From the NCBI RefSeq assembly GCF_018998565.1, contig NZ_JAHNZO010000019.1, forward strand, positions 1 to 64,000: a stretch of 64,000 nucleotides of DNA, given 5' to 3'. The notes below the pieces were generated by a model. That model was not told where the DNA came from, searched no databases, and worked only from the letters and a program-made list of their open reading frames with translations. Each line of letters begins with the position of its first letter. Within the stretch, counting starts at the first letter, position 1. The DNA is from Paenibacillus oleatilyticus. Its GTDB lineage: Bacteria > Bacillota > Bacilli > Paenibacillales > NBRC-103111. Of the stretch, positions 39,347 through 47,187 are shown piece by piece. The position numbers and the translations under genes were made by a program.

Positions 39347-40885
39347 ATGGTGGTGGTGTGGAGAGCGGTAAATCCTGCGACTGGAGAAGAAGGAGAGGAA
39401 ATTCGGGCAACGCCGCTGGAAGCGGTGGACCCAATGATGCAAAAGGCGAAAACAACTTCGGCCCGGTGGCGGCAGACGCCGGTAGCGGAACGATTGACGT
39501 ATTTGCGGCGGATTCGCTACTACATCACGGAACATTTTGAGGAATGCGCGGAGCTAATTGTTGAGGCAACCGGGAAGCCGCTCGTGGAAGCGGCAACGCA
39601 CGAGCTGTTTATCGTGGCGGATGCGATCAAGCATGTGGAAAGTTGCGCAGTCAAGACGCTAAAAACGCGAAAAGCGAAAACACCGCTCACCTTGTTCGGA
39701 AAGCAATCCGCGATTTCCTACCACCCCCGGGGTGTCGTTCTTGTAATTGCGCCGTGGAATTTTCCGTTTCAGCTTGCGATGATACCTGCGTTAAGCGCAT
39801 TAACAGCCGGCAACAGCGTCATTATCAAGCCTTCCGAGGTAACGCCGCTTGTAGGGAAATTGATGGAGCGTATATTCGCGGCGGCGGGATTTCCCGAAGG
39901 GCTTGTGCAAATCGCTCATGGGGATGGAACGCTGGGAGCCAGGCTTATTGAGGCGGAGCCGGACTATATTTTCTTCACGGGCTCCGTGCAAACCGGCGCC
40001 CGGATTCAGCAAGAAGCCGCGAAGCGGCTCATTCCGACCACGCTTGAGCTCGGCGGCAAGGACCCGATGATCGTCTTCGCCGATGCGAACCTTGAACGGG
40101 CCGTGCGAGGAGCGGTATGGGGATCGCTGGCCAACAGCGGGCAAGCGTGCATTTCGGTGGAGCGAATCTATGTCGAGCGGTCCGTCTATGCCGACTTTAC
40201 TGCGCGACTTAAGCAGGAAGTCAGCCGGCTGCGCCAAAATGGAACCGAGGACACGGACCTGGGCTCGATGACCTTTTCGAAGCAGGTGGATATCGTTAGC
40301 GAACATGTGCGCCATGCGCTTGCGGAAGGGGCCGAGCTGGAATGCGGCATTCATCCCGAGCAATGGCGACTCACGCAGGGCTTGCAGGTGCAGCCTATCG
40401 TACTGACGCAGGTGAATCCGCAGATGAAGGTGATGCGTGAAGAAACGTTTGGCCCCGTCATGAACGTCATGCCTTTTGACCATGAGATGGAAGCGGTCGA
40501 GCTGGCGAACGATTCCTCTTTCGGTCTGAACGCCAGCGTCTGGAGCCGGGACTTGACCAAGGCCCGCCGCGTCGCCGACCTGCTGGAGTGCGGCGGCGTG
40601 TGTATTAATGATGTAATGGTCACGATCGCGAATCCGTACTTGCCTTTTGGCGGGATAAAGCGCAGCGGAATAGGCCGCTACCATGGGGAAGAGGGACTCA
40701 CGTTGTTTTGTCATCAAAAGGCGGTCGTGCTGGACCGCGGAACGAAACCGGCGGAAGTTAACTGGTTTCCTTATGCGGGTAAATATCCGGTCTTCGGGCG
40801 TCTGATTAAAAGCTGGTACGGTTCCCGGAGAAGCCTGCTTGGTTTCATTCGGGCGTACCTTGAGCTGATGCGAAAATCCAAATAA
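39347..40885 (+). CDS. aldehyde dehydrogenase family protein
   Basis: A 512-residue NAD(P)-dependent aldehyde dehydrogenase. Key parts: VIAPWNFPFQLAMIPALSAL near residue 130 (Asn), FTGSVQTGARIQQEA near 210, LELGGKDPMIV with the general-base Glu near 237, SGQACISVERIYV with the catalytic Cys near 271, and EETFGPVMNVMPF near 365. The C-terminus is longer than in soluble ALDHs, with a basic, partly hydrophobic tail (SRRSLLGFIRAYLELMRKSK), reminiscent of membrane-associated fatty aldehyde dehydrogenases. It lies 38 bp after the YhhN gene and should oxidise long-chain aldehyde to acid. Substrate is inferred from context. Confidence 0.92.
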   Translation: MVVVWRAVNPATGEEGEEIRATPLEAVDPMMQKAKTTSARWRQTPVAERLTYLRRIRYYITEHFEECAELIVEATGKPLVEAATHELFIVADAIKHVESCAVKTLKTRKAKTPLTLFGKQSAISYHPRGVVLVIAPWNFPFQLAMIPALSALTAGNSVIIKPSEVTPLVGKLMERIFAAAGFPEGLVQIAHGDGTLGARLIEAEPDYIFFTGSVQTGARIQQEAAKRLIPTTLELGGKDPMIVFADANLERAVRGAVWGSLANSGQACISVERIYVERSVYADFTARLKQEVSRLRQNGTEDTDLGSMTFSKQVDIVSEHVRHALAEGAELECGIHPEQWRLTQGLQVQPIVLTQVNPQMKVMREETFGPVMNVMPFDHEMEAVELANDSSFGLNASVWSRDLTKARRVADLLECGGVCINDVMVTIANPYLPFGGIKRSGIGRYHGEEGLTLFCHQKAVVLDRGTKPAEVNWFPYAGKYPVFGRLIKSWYGSRRSLLGFIRAYLELMRKSK

Positions 40886-40916
40886 GCGAGCCGGGCAGCG
40901 GCAAGGGGGACGCGCG

Positions 40917-41540
40917 ATGAGACCCTATATCAAAGAGTTTTTTACCCATGTTGATATTTGCGTGATGTGCGTATTGCTGGTGGCGGGGTGGACGGTCATT
41001 TTGCCGCATGCGAATGAGGGGACGATATGGCTGGCTCTCGTCATCGGCATGGCCGGTTATGCGTTGAGCGAATATATGATTCATCGCTTTTTGTTTCATA
41101 TGAAGCCGCCGAAGCATCCCCTGTTGCTTGCCATGCTCCGCCGCCTGCACTATGACCATCATATTTACCCGACCGAACTGCACCTGCTGTTCCTTCCTGT
41201 CTGGTACAGCCTCCCGGTCATGGCCGGACCGGCGCTTATCGCTTACTTGATGACACGGGATACGTTGCTGACCGTCTCTTTTGTGACGGGAGTGATCAGC
41301 TTCCTGCTTTACTACGAATGGACGCATTTTGTCGCCCATCGGCCTATCAAGCCGATCACGCCCTGGGGGCGCTGGATGAAGAAAGTGCATCTCTGGCATC
41401 ATTATAAAAGCGAACATTACTGGTACGGCGTAACCAACCCGCTGTTCGATGTCATGCTGGGCACCTTCCGCGACGAGCAGCAGGTGGAAAAAAGCGAAAC
41501 GGCGCGCAATCTGGAAGGAAAAGCGGATTCGCGGCTTTAG
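40917..41540 (+). CDS. fatty acid hydroxylase / sterol desaturase family protein
   Basis: A 207-residue integral membrane di-iron enzyme. The His boxes are HRFLFH (about 58), LHYDHH (about 80), HFVAH (about 138) and HLWHHYKSEH (about 161), with four or so TM segments around them. This is the fatty acid hydroxylase superfamily, which inserts oxygen into acyl chains or sterols. AAGGGGG precedes the ATG, 31 bp after the ALDH. Together with YhhN and ALDH it suggests remodelling or breakdown of ether or hydroxylated lipids. The exact substrate cannot be told. Confidence 0.88.
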   Translation: MRPYIKEFFTHVDICVMCVLLVAGWTVILPHANEGTIWLALVIGMAGYALSEYMIHRFLFHMKPPKHPLLLAMLRRLHYDHHIYPTELHLLFLPVWYSLPVMAGPALIAYLMTRDTLLTVSFVTGVISFLLYYEWTHFVAHRPIKPITPWGRWMKKVHLWHHYKSEHYWYGVTNPLFDVMLGTFRDEQQVEKSETARNLEGKADSRL

Positions 41541-41567
41541 AGCGCGATTAGCCTAGGCTCTGAAGCA

Positions 41568-42449
41568 TTACAGCTTGTTCGAATTTTCAGATCGAAGGTT
41601 ACTACTAACAATCCCGCCTAAAATAATGGTCACTCCAATCCACTGAGGCAAGCTTATTGGTTCAGCCAGCACGAAAGAGGACATGGCAATGACAACCGGC
41701 AGTTCGGATGCTGTCAGAATGGTTCCGAGTCCTGAACCAACATGCGGCATTCCGATGGAAAACAAAAGGGGAGGAAGGACGACCCCGAATATACCCAGTG
41801 CTAATCCATAAGGAATCAACCCCATGAATACATCCAAATCCAATAAAAACGATGGCGGGAATACGATAAATACGGTGAATACACCCCCCGTGGAAAGAAG
41901 AGCACTTTTTAAAATGGGAGGGGCTGCTTTTTCAACAGAGCTACTCAAAAAAACGAATGAGGAAAACGTTAATGCAGCAAGCATTCCCCAAAAGCTTCCC
42001 AACCATGACAACGCCATGCCTTCCTGAAACAGTACATTGGCAGCCAAAACGGACCCAATGAGAAGCAGCACAATGGAAGTAAGCTTACGCTTTGTCGGCC
42101 TTTTCTTATGGAACAACCACTCCAGCAGGGCTCCGATCCAAACAAACTGAAACAAAAAAACAATGGCCAGCGAAGCGTTTAGAGTTTGTAAGGCTTGATA
42201 ATAAAATATACCTGTTAGCCCAAATGGAACTCCAGATAGAATAAGTTTTGAAGTTTGGATACGAGTTAGTTTTTTCTTTTTGGTAAATACAACAACAAGC
42301 CAAGTAAGTACAGCTCCGAAAAAATACTGCCCTCCGGTTACTGCTGACACGGTAAAACCTGCTGTATAAGCCAATTTAACAAATGTAGACAATATCCCGT
42401 AACAGCAGCCTCCCAAAAAAACAATCAATGCATAGTGCCATAACTTCAT
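41568..42449 (-). CDS. EamA/DMT family transporter
   Basis: A 293-residue ten-TM drug/metabolite transporter with two EamA repeats (residues about 5-140 and 152-285; GILSTFVKLAYTAGFTV, ASLAIVFLFQFVWIGALLEWL and the matching LAEPISLPQWIGVTIILGG). The start at 42449 follows AAAGGAGG with 6 bases; the frame runs open 48 codons further upstream through the leader hairpin, but without a start site. Family members export amino acids, nucleosides or drugs. Expression probably depends on the attenuator-like leader directly upstream. Confidence 0.88.
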   Translation of the reverse strand: MKLWHYALIVFLGGCCYGILSTFVKLAYTAGFTVSAVTGGQYFFGAVLTWLVVVFTKKKKLTRIQTSKLILSGVPFGLTGIFYYQALQTLNASLAIVFLFQFVWIGALLEWLFHKKRPTKRKLTSIVLLLIGSVLAANVLFQEGMALSWLGSFWGMLAALTFSSFVFLSSSVEKAAPPILKSALLSTGGVFTVFIVFPPSFLLDLDVFMGLIPYGLALGIFGVVLPPLLFSIGMPHVGSGLGTILTASELPVVIAMSSFVLAEPISLPQWIGVTIILGGIVSSNLRSENSNKL

Positions 42450-42471
42450 AATAATCCTCCTTTTTAAATGC

Positions 42472-42610
42472 AAAAAGCCACACAAATGACCAGTAAGGCC
42501 TTTGTGTGGCGAAAATAGAGATGTATCTCCAGAAAAGTCCACATTATCCCAAATAGGTTTTAGTATTCCGTTTCGGTAATAACCGTATAACAACCTTTGG
42601 TCGTTGTCAA
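42472..42610 (-). promoter_or_regulatory. attenuator-like leader of the EamA gene
   Basis: On the minus strand a TTGACA -35 (42605-42610) starts a leader of about 150 bases. Its end holds a terminator stem GCCACACAAA / TTTGTGTGGC with TTTTT (42472-42510), 23 bases before the coding start. TGTGG at 42539-42543 can pair with the CCACA of the stem's first arm, giving a competing fold around a small GAGAT-ACA-TCTC-type hairpin. A terminator placed between promoter and start codon is the hallmark of transcription attenuation. No T-box or known riboswitch core is visible. Confidence 0.6.
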
Positions 42611-42675
42611 TTGCGAATACGGCAAAGCTTAGCAGAATCCCGTAGCCGGCAATGCAGGGGTGCGAAAAGAAAACA

Positions 42676-43149
42676 TTACTCCCGTTCCAGCTTCAGGGCG
42701 AGCTGTTCGGTAATTTTGTCGATCATGGCGAAAAACTGCGTCTTCTCCTCGTCGCTCAGCGGTTCAAGCATATCGGCAAGCAGCTGCCGCCGAATTTCCA
42801 TGGCGCTCTTCACGAAGGCAGCGCCTTGTTCCGTGAGCGAAATCCGTACGGTGCGCCGGTCCGCGTCGCTGCGCAGACGGACGATGAAGCCGTCTTCCTC
42901 CAACTGATTTAGCGCGATCGTCGTTGCGCCGGAGGAAAGCTGCAATCGCTTGGCGATATCGGCGACCATGCAGTTTTGGTTATGGTAGATGGTCTTAAGA
43001 ATGTAATATTTCGTATTGTTCATCCGCCAATGCGGCTCTTTGAGCTTTTGCTCGATGAGCTTCATTTTGTATTTCAGGAACGTTTCCGTCATTCTGTTCA
43101 TCGAATCGAATTCATGGGCAGACGTATCCGGAGGCTGGTTTGCGGGCAT
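42676..43149 (-). CDS. MarR family regulator (efflux repressor)
   Basis: A 157-residue MarR protein. The HTH reads VADIAKRLQLSSGATTIALNQ at about residues 60-80, followed by the wing with RLRSDADRRTVRISLTEQG, including the conserved DxRR. The start at 43149 follows AAGGAG with 7 bases. It is divergent from an EmrAB-type efflux pair with a 23-bp palindrome in between, the classical arrangement for a repressor that responds to drugs exported by the pump. Confidence 0.9.
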   Translation of the reverse strand: MPANQPPDTSAHEFDSMNRMTETFLKYKMKLIEQKLKEPHWRMNNTKYYILKTIYHNQNCMVADIAKRLQLSSGATTIALNQLEEDGFIVRLRSDADRRTVRISLTEQGAAFVKSAMEIRRQLLADMLEPLSDEEKTQFFAMIDKITEQLALKLERE

Positions 43150-43253
43150 GAGGCTTCTCCTTACTTGGTTCAAAATCGGTGATAGATCAAGTATACCGGA
43201 TTTTATTACTAATTGTGTTCCGTTTTTTTCATGCTAAAGTGGTTTTATTGCAA

Positions 43254-43276
43254 AATTACTTTATAACAAAGTAATT
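43254..43276 (+). promoter_or_regulatory. MarR operator palindrome
   Basis: AATTACTTT-ATAAC-AAAGTAATT is a perfect 9-bp inverted repeat with 5-bp centre, 31 bp before the EmrA-like start codon and within the divergent promoter region. MarR proteins bind AT-rich palindromes of this size. Confidence 0.75.
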
Positions 43277-43307
43277 AACATATTAAAATAATGGAGGAGA
43301 AACTGGA

Positions 43308-43943
43308 ATGAAAGGTCGCATGTTTGCAGCCAATATTATTGGCGTTGTTCTTATTGTATTGTTAGCCTTCGGCGGATTTTATTATTACGATCAGTCGTCC
43401 AAATATATCAAGACCGAGGATGCCCGGGTTGCGGGCGATGTGATTGCGGTATCCGCCCCGGCAGCCGGTACACTATCGTCCTGGAGCGGGAAGGAAGGCG
43501 GGGTCGTCGCCAAAAACGGCAACGTCGGACAAGTGGCAGAAGGCTCGAAAACGGTGAACGTCGCTGCCCCGATTGACGGTACAGTCGTTAAAAACCAGGC
43601 CAAGGAAGGCCAAATGGTGCAGCCCGGCCAGCCGCTGGCGCAGCTTGTCGATATGAAGAACCTGTACGTGACGGCCAACCTGGACGAAACCGACGTGAAA
43701 GACATTGCCGTCGGCTCGACGGTGGACATTACGGTGGACGGCGATGCCGGCACGACGCTGAAAGGAAAGGTCGAGGAGATCGGACATGTGACGAACTCCG
43801 TATTTTCTTTGCTGCCTTCCGCCAATACAAGCGGGAATTATACGAAAGTCACGCAGAAGGTGCAGGTTAAAATCTCGATGACCAACTATTCGGATTCTGT
43901 CCTGCCGGGAATGAACGCTACGGTTAAATTGACGAAAAAATAA
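43308..43943 (+). CDS. HlyD/EmrA-like efflux adaptor
   Basis: A 211-residue membrane-anchored adaptor: one TM (residues 6-27), then SSKYIKTEDARVAGDVIAVSAPAAGTL typical of EmrA proteins (first lipoyl half), a second lipoyl half (VNVAAPIDGTVVKNQAKEGQMVQPGQPLAQLVD) and a barrel domain. It has almost no coiled coil, so it is the short Gram-positive form. GGAGGAG precedes the ATG. It should work with the MFS pump 38 bp downstream. Confidence 0.9.
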   Translation: MKGRMFAANIIGVVLIVLLAFGGFYYYDQSSKYIKTEDARVAGDVIAVSAPAAGTLSSWSGKEGGVVAKNGNVGQVAEGSKTVNVAAPIDGTVVKNQAKEGQMVQPGQPLAQLVDMKNLYVTANLDETDVKDIAVGSTVDITVDGDAGTTLKGKVEEIGHVTNSVFSLLPSANTSGNYTKVTQKVQVKISMTNYSDSVLPGMNATVKLTKK

Positions 43944-43981
43944 TGGGTTATTTCTAATATCTTATAAAGAAAGGAGCTGCA

Positions 43982-45622
43982 ATGATGGCTTCTCCGACAG
44001 AAACGAAGGATAACCGGGGCGGCTTGTCAGGTTATGGGAGCTTATTGACGGTGCTGATGCTGGGCTTGTTCCTGGCGATTCTGAACCAGACGCTGCTGAA
44101 CGTCGCACTCCCTCATTTGACGGCCGACTTCGGCGTCAGCACGAGTACGGTGCAGTGGTTGCTCACCGGCTACATGCTGGTGAACGGGGTTCTGATCCCC
44201 TTGTCCGCGTACTTGATTGAACGGCTTGGGGTGCGCCGGTTGTTTTTGATCGCGATGCTTTCCTTTACGGCAGGGGCACTGATCTGCAGCCTTGCTCCAA
44301 GCTTTCCGGTCATGCTGACCGGACGTCTGATTCAGGCGATCGGCGGCGGCGTTCTGACTCCGCTGGTGATGAGCGTCATCTTGTTTATTTTTCCGCCGGA
44401 AATGCGGGGGAAAGGCATGGGGCTGTTCGGGCTCGCGATGATGTTCGCGCCGGCGGTCGGACCGACTTTGTCGGGATGGATTGTACAAAATTACGACTGG
44501 CATTGGCTGTTTACGGGAATGATCCCGTTCGGCGTGTTGGTGCTTGTCATTGCTTTTTTCAAGCTGAAAAATATCGAAGAGCCTAAAAAAATCAAGCTGG
44601 ACACCTTCGGCACGGTCACCTCGATCTCCGGGGTAGGGCTTCTCTTGTACGGGCTTAGCGAAGCCGGGTCCAGAGGATGGACGGATACCGTTGTCTTGTC
44701 CTGCATCGTTGCCGGATTCGTTCTGCTTATCGCGTTTGTTATTCAGCAAATCCGTTCGGAAAACCCGATGCTGGATATGCGGGTGTTCCGCTACGGCGTC
44801 TTTTCGCTGTCGACCGTGATCAACGTGTTCGTCACGGCCAGCATGTTCGCGGGCATGATTCTTCTGCCGCTTTATTTGCAGAACCTGCGGGGCTTTACGC
44901 CGCTTGATTCCGGATTGATGATGCTGCCGGGGGCGATCGTGATGATGATCATGTCGCCAATCTCCGGAACGCTGTTCGACAAGATCGGTCCGCGCCCGCT
45001 GGCGGTCATCGGAATGATCATTACGACGGTGACGACGTACGAATTCACGACGCTGACTTTGGATACATCTTACGGTTATATTGTTGCCATTTATATGGCG
45101 CGTTATTTCGGGATGTCCCTGTTGATGATGCCGATCATGACGGCGGGGATGAATCAGCTTCCGCGGGAGCTGAGCAAGCACGGGACGGCGATGTCCAATA
45201 CGCTGCGCCAAATCAGCGGTTCGATCGGGACAAGCTTGATTACGACGATTTTTACCAATCGTTCGACCGCACATTATGCCGCCTTCACGGACCGGATGGA
45301 TACGACGGACCCGACCTTCATGGATTCCTTCAATGCGCTTGTCAACCGGATCGCCACGGTGGCGCACCTGCCGCTTACCGAAGCGAAAACGCAAGCGGCA
45401 GCGGCACTGGCCGGACAAGCGAAGCTGCAATCGACGGTGATGGGGATTAACGACGCCTTTTTCTGGACGACGATCATTTCGGTGGTTGGGCTGGGCTTGA
45501 GTGTATTCTTGCGCGATGTGAGAAAAGATAAGCCAAAGCGGAGTCTGCTTGCGCCCGAGGAGACAGGCGCGCGTTCGACGGAGGTTATTCTGCTCCCGTC
45601 GCCGGGACAAACGGCGCAATAA
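43982..45622 (+). CDS. MFS multidrug efflux pump, DHA2 (EmrB-like)
   Basis: A 546-residue, 14-TM DHA2-family drug:H+ antiporter. Motifs: LNQTLLNVALPHLTADFGVS in TM1, WLLTGYMLVNGVLIPLSAYL with the following IERLGVRRLF (motif A), and GRLIQAIGGGVLTPLVMSVI plus FAPAVGPTLSGWIVQ (motif C). A cytoplasmic tail with Lys/Arg and Glu follows the last TM. AAAGGAGC lies before the first of two ATGs. Co-transcribed with the adaptor gene and controlled by the divergent MarR gene. Probable role is resistance to hydrophobic drugs. Confidence 0.93.
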   Translation: MMASPTETKDNRGGLSGYGSLLTVLMLGLFLAILNQTLLNVALPHLTADFGVSTSTVQWLLTGYMLVNGVLIPLSAYLIERLGVRRLFLIAMLSFTAGALICSLAPSFPVMLTGRLIQAIGGGVLTPLVMSVILFIFPPEMRGKGMGLFGLAMMFAPAVGPTLSGWIVQNYDWHWLFTGMIPFGVLVLVIAFFKLKNIEEPKKIKLDTFGTVTSISGVGLLLYGLSEAGSRGWTDTVVLSCIVAGFVLLIAFVIQQIRSENPMLDMRVFRYGVFSLSTVINVFVTASMFAGMILLPLYLQNLRGFTPLDSGLMMLPGAIVMMIMSPISGTLFDKIGPRPLAVIGMIITTVTTYEFTTLTLDTSYGYIVAIYMARYFGMSLLMMPIMTAGMNQLPRELSKHGTAMSNTLRQISGSIGTSLITTIFTNRSTAHYAAFTDRMDTTDPTFMDSFNALVNRIATVAHLPLTEAKTQAAAALAGQAKLQSTVMGINDAFFWTTIISVVGLGLSVFLRDVRKDKPKRSLLAPEETGARSTEVILLPSPGQTAQ

Positions 45623-45672
45623 ATAACGAATGAATCTGGAAGGGAAACGGTTTGGACAAGGAGGGGATCAAG

Positions 45673-46200
45673 GTGAAACTATATATCGTATACGATAGCG
45701 AAGGCGGACATACCGAGGCATTGGCGCACGCCATTGCGGCGGGAGCCGCCCTCGTCGAGAACGCCGAGGTAGAGGTGCGCAGCGTGCAGGAAGCGGACAT
45801 CAGGACTCTACCGGAGGCGGATGCGATTATTTGGGGCTGTCCCGGGCATTTCGGAACGATCAGCGCCGGGCTTAAAGCATGGATCGACAAGCTCGGCTAT
45901 TTGTGGGCGCAAGGGAAGCTGATCGATAAAATCGGCGGCGTGTTCTGTACGACGGCGACGGAGCACGGAGGCCTCGAATCGACGATGGTCAGCCTGATGA
46001 CGCCGATGCTGCATCAAGGCATGATCGTTGTCGGTCTGCCCGGCAATCTTCCGGAAAACGCTACGTACGGCTCGTATTACGGCGTAGGCGTGACGTGCCC
46101 GATCGATAGCGAAGAGCTGCTTAGCGGGCATGGCGAACAGTTGGGTCGGGCCTTCGGAAAGCGGATCGCCGAAGTGACGCGGAGATTTGTGCGTTCTTAA
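45673..46200 (+). CDS. WrbA-like flavodoxin / NAD(P)H:quinone reductase
   Basis: A 175-residue flavodoxin-fold protein. The FMN phosphate loop is [15 protein letters not shown] near the N-terminus, followed by [21 protein letters not shown] and [14 protein letters not shown], both typical of WrbA-like quinone reductases. The start GTG 45673 lies 6 bases after AAGGAGGGG; a TTG at 45652 would overlap the site. It follows the efflux operon by about 50 bp and may share its transcript, linking export with quinone detoxification. Confidence 0.88.
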   Translation: MKLYIVYDSEGGHTEALAHAIAAGAALVENAEVEVRSVQEADIRTLPEADAIIWGCPGHFGTISAGLKAWIDKLGYLWAQGKLIDKIGGVFCTTATEHGGLESTMVSLMTPMLHQGMIVVGLPGNLPENATYGSYYGVGVTCPIDSEELLSGHGEQLGRAFGKRIAEVTRRFVRS

Positions 46201-46235
46201 GCGGATGACTCAGGCGGACGGAAGGAGGTAGCGAG

Positions 46236-46796
46236 ATGACCGTTCCTGTCATTTGCATCGCAATAGCCGTCATTCTGGTTATTGCTCTCATCATGTATAA
46301 TATGCGATCGATGATGTCCTCGCCGGTCCCCCGGAGCGAGCGGCAATTTCCCGGCCATTCGGAGGAGGCGCCGGGGAAGGGGCCGCAAGCGGAAGCGCCC
46401 GCGGGTCCGGCTGTGCAAGAAGCCGTGGCGGCGAAGCGCCCGCCGGCGGAGCAGAAGCGCGGACCGCAGCCTTCGGCGCCGCAGCGGCCCGAGGCGAATC
46501 AGGAGAGAGCGGAGGCCACAACGGTCCAAGTGCCTCCGAAGGCGGAACAGGAAGCTGAGGTGCGGGCGGCGGCGCAGAAGCCCATAGCTCAATCGGGCCG
46601 GGAACGTACTCCTGAAGCCGCCGATGCGGAAGCCGCGCGGACTTCGGCCAAGCTGGCCGATCCGGAATATCGTCAGGCGCTCCGCGGGTTTGCCCAACCG
46701 GCAAGGCCCGCGTCGCCGTCCGGGAAAGCCGGCGAAGCTCCTATGAAGGACGATGACTTCCGTACGGCGCTGCGATCGATGCACAACAAGAAGTAA
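46236..46796 (+). CDS. membrane-anchored Pro/Ala/Glu-rich hypothetical protein
   Basis: A 186-residue protein with one N-terminal TM segment (residues 3-22, VICIAIAVILVIALIMYNM) and a long, low-complexity, disordered part rich in Pro, Ala, Glu, Gln and Arg (about 30-140). The end has two similar short motifs, DPEYRQALRGF and DDDFRTALRSM, perhaps binding peptides. GGAGG precedes the ATG. The reverse strand is also open because of the GC-rich codons. I know no family; it may tether a partner at the membrane. Confidence 0.65.
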   Translation: MTVPVICIAIAVILVIALIMYNMRSMMSSPVPRSERQFPGHSEEAPGKGPQAEAPAGPAVQEAVAAKRPPAEQKRGPQPSAPQRPEANQERAEATTVQVPPKAEQEAEVRAAAQKPIAQSGRERTPEAADAEAARTSAKLADPEYRQALRGFAQPARPASPSGKAGEAPMKDDDFRTALRSMHNKK

Positions 46797-46808
46797 TGAT
46801 ATGATACG

Positions 46809-46870
46809 GAAAAGACTTCACTTACCTTGGGTTTTCGCATGGGCGTTCCGAGGGGAGGAAGTCTTTTTTT
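46809..46870 (+). terminator. Rho-independent terminator
   Basis: AAAAGACTTC pairs with GAAGTCTTTT across a 40-base interior that has a second GC-rich pairing (CCTTGG, CCGAGG); a 7-T run ends it. Confidence 0.75.
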
Positions 46871-46941
46871 GCGCGTGGAAGTCAAACCAATTACCAATTC
46901 CAAGCCCCGTATCTGGGTGAATTTCAGGGGTAGGCACCTAG

Positions 46942-47041
46942 TTATCCACGGAGTTATGCACATAATAAACAGCTTATCGACGGGAAAATTAACCCTAGGG
47001 GCTTATTATTATTCACATATTCACAAAAAAGGTTATGCACA
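46942..47041 (+). promoter_or_regulatory. cluster of four DnaA boxes
   Basis: TTATCCACG (46942-46950), TTATGCACA (46954-46962), TTATTCACA (47009-47017) and TTATGCACA (47033-47041) fit the DnaA box TTATNCACA, one with a single mismatch. All four point the same way within 100 bp of non-coding, AT-rich DNA. No dnaA, dnaN or other origin gene is near. B. subtilis has DnaA box clusters away from oriC that lower initiation; this could be one. Confidence 0.7.
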
Positions 47042-47108
47042 GCGTGATTTGGAAATTTCGCTTCCATGGGTATGATTATTTGGTATTCCAATATTTTCAA
47101 TACCCCTT

Positions 47109-47150
47109 AAAAAAAGCCCTCCGCCTTGCCATAAAGGCAAAGCAGAGGGC
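47109..47150 (-). terminator. Rho-independent terminator
   Basis: On the minus strand GCCCTCTGCTTTGCC / GGCAAGGCGGAGGGC, then 7 Ts; ends the tandem RidA gene. Confidence 0.92.
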
Positions 47151-47187
47151 GGTCTTCCGTCAGATTACGCAGAAAGGCTTGTACGGA

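Noticed and set aside
42481..42610. T-box or known riboswitch before the EamA gene
   Set aside because: No AGGGTGG T-box core, no purine, lysine, SAM or guanidine consensus seen; only an attenuator-like fold is claimed.
44042..45619. A 525-codon open frame on the minus strand opposite the EmrB-like gene
   Set aside because: It is the antisense shadow of a GC-rich coding region: full of Arg, His and Gln, with no ribosome site or domain pattern, while the plus strand has all MFS motifs.
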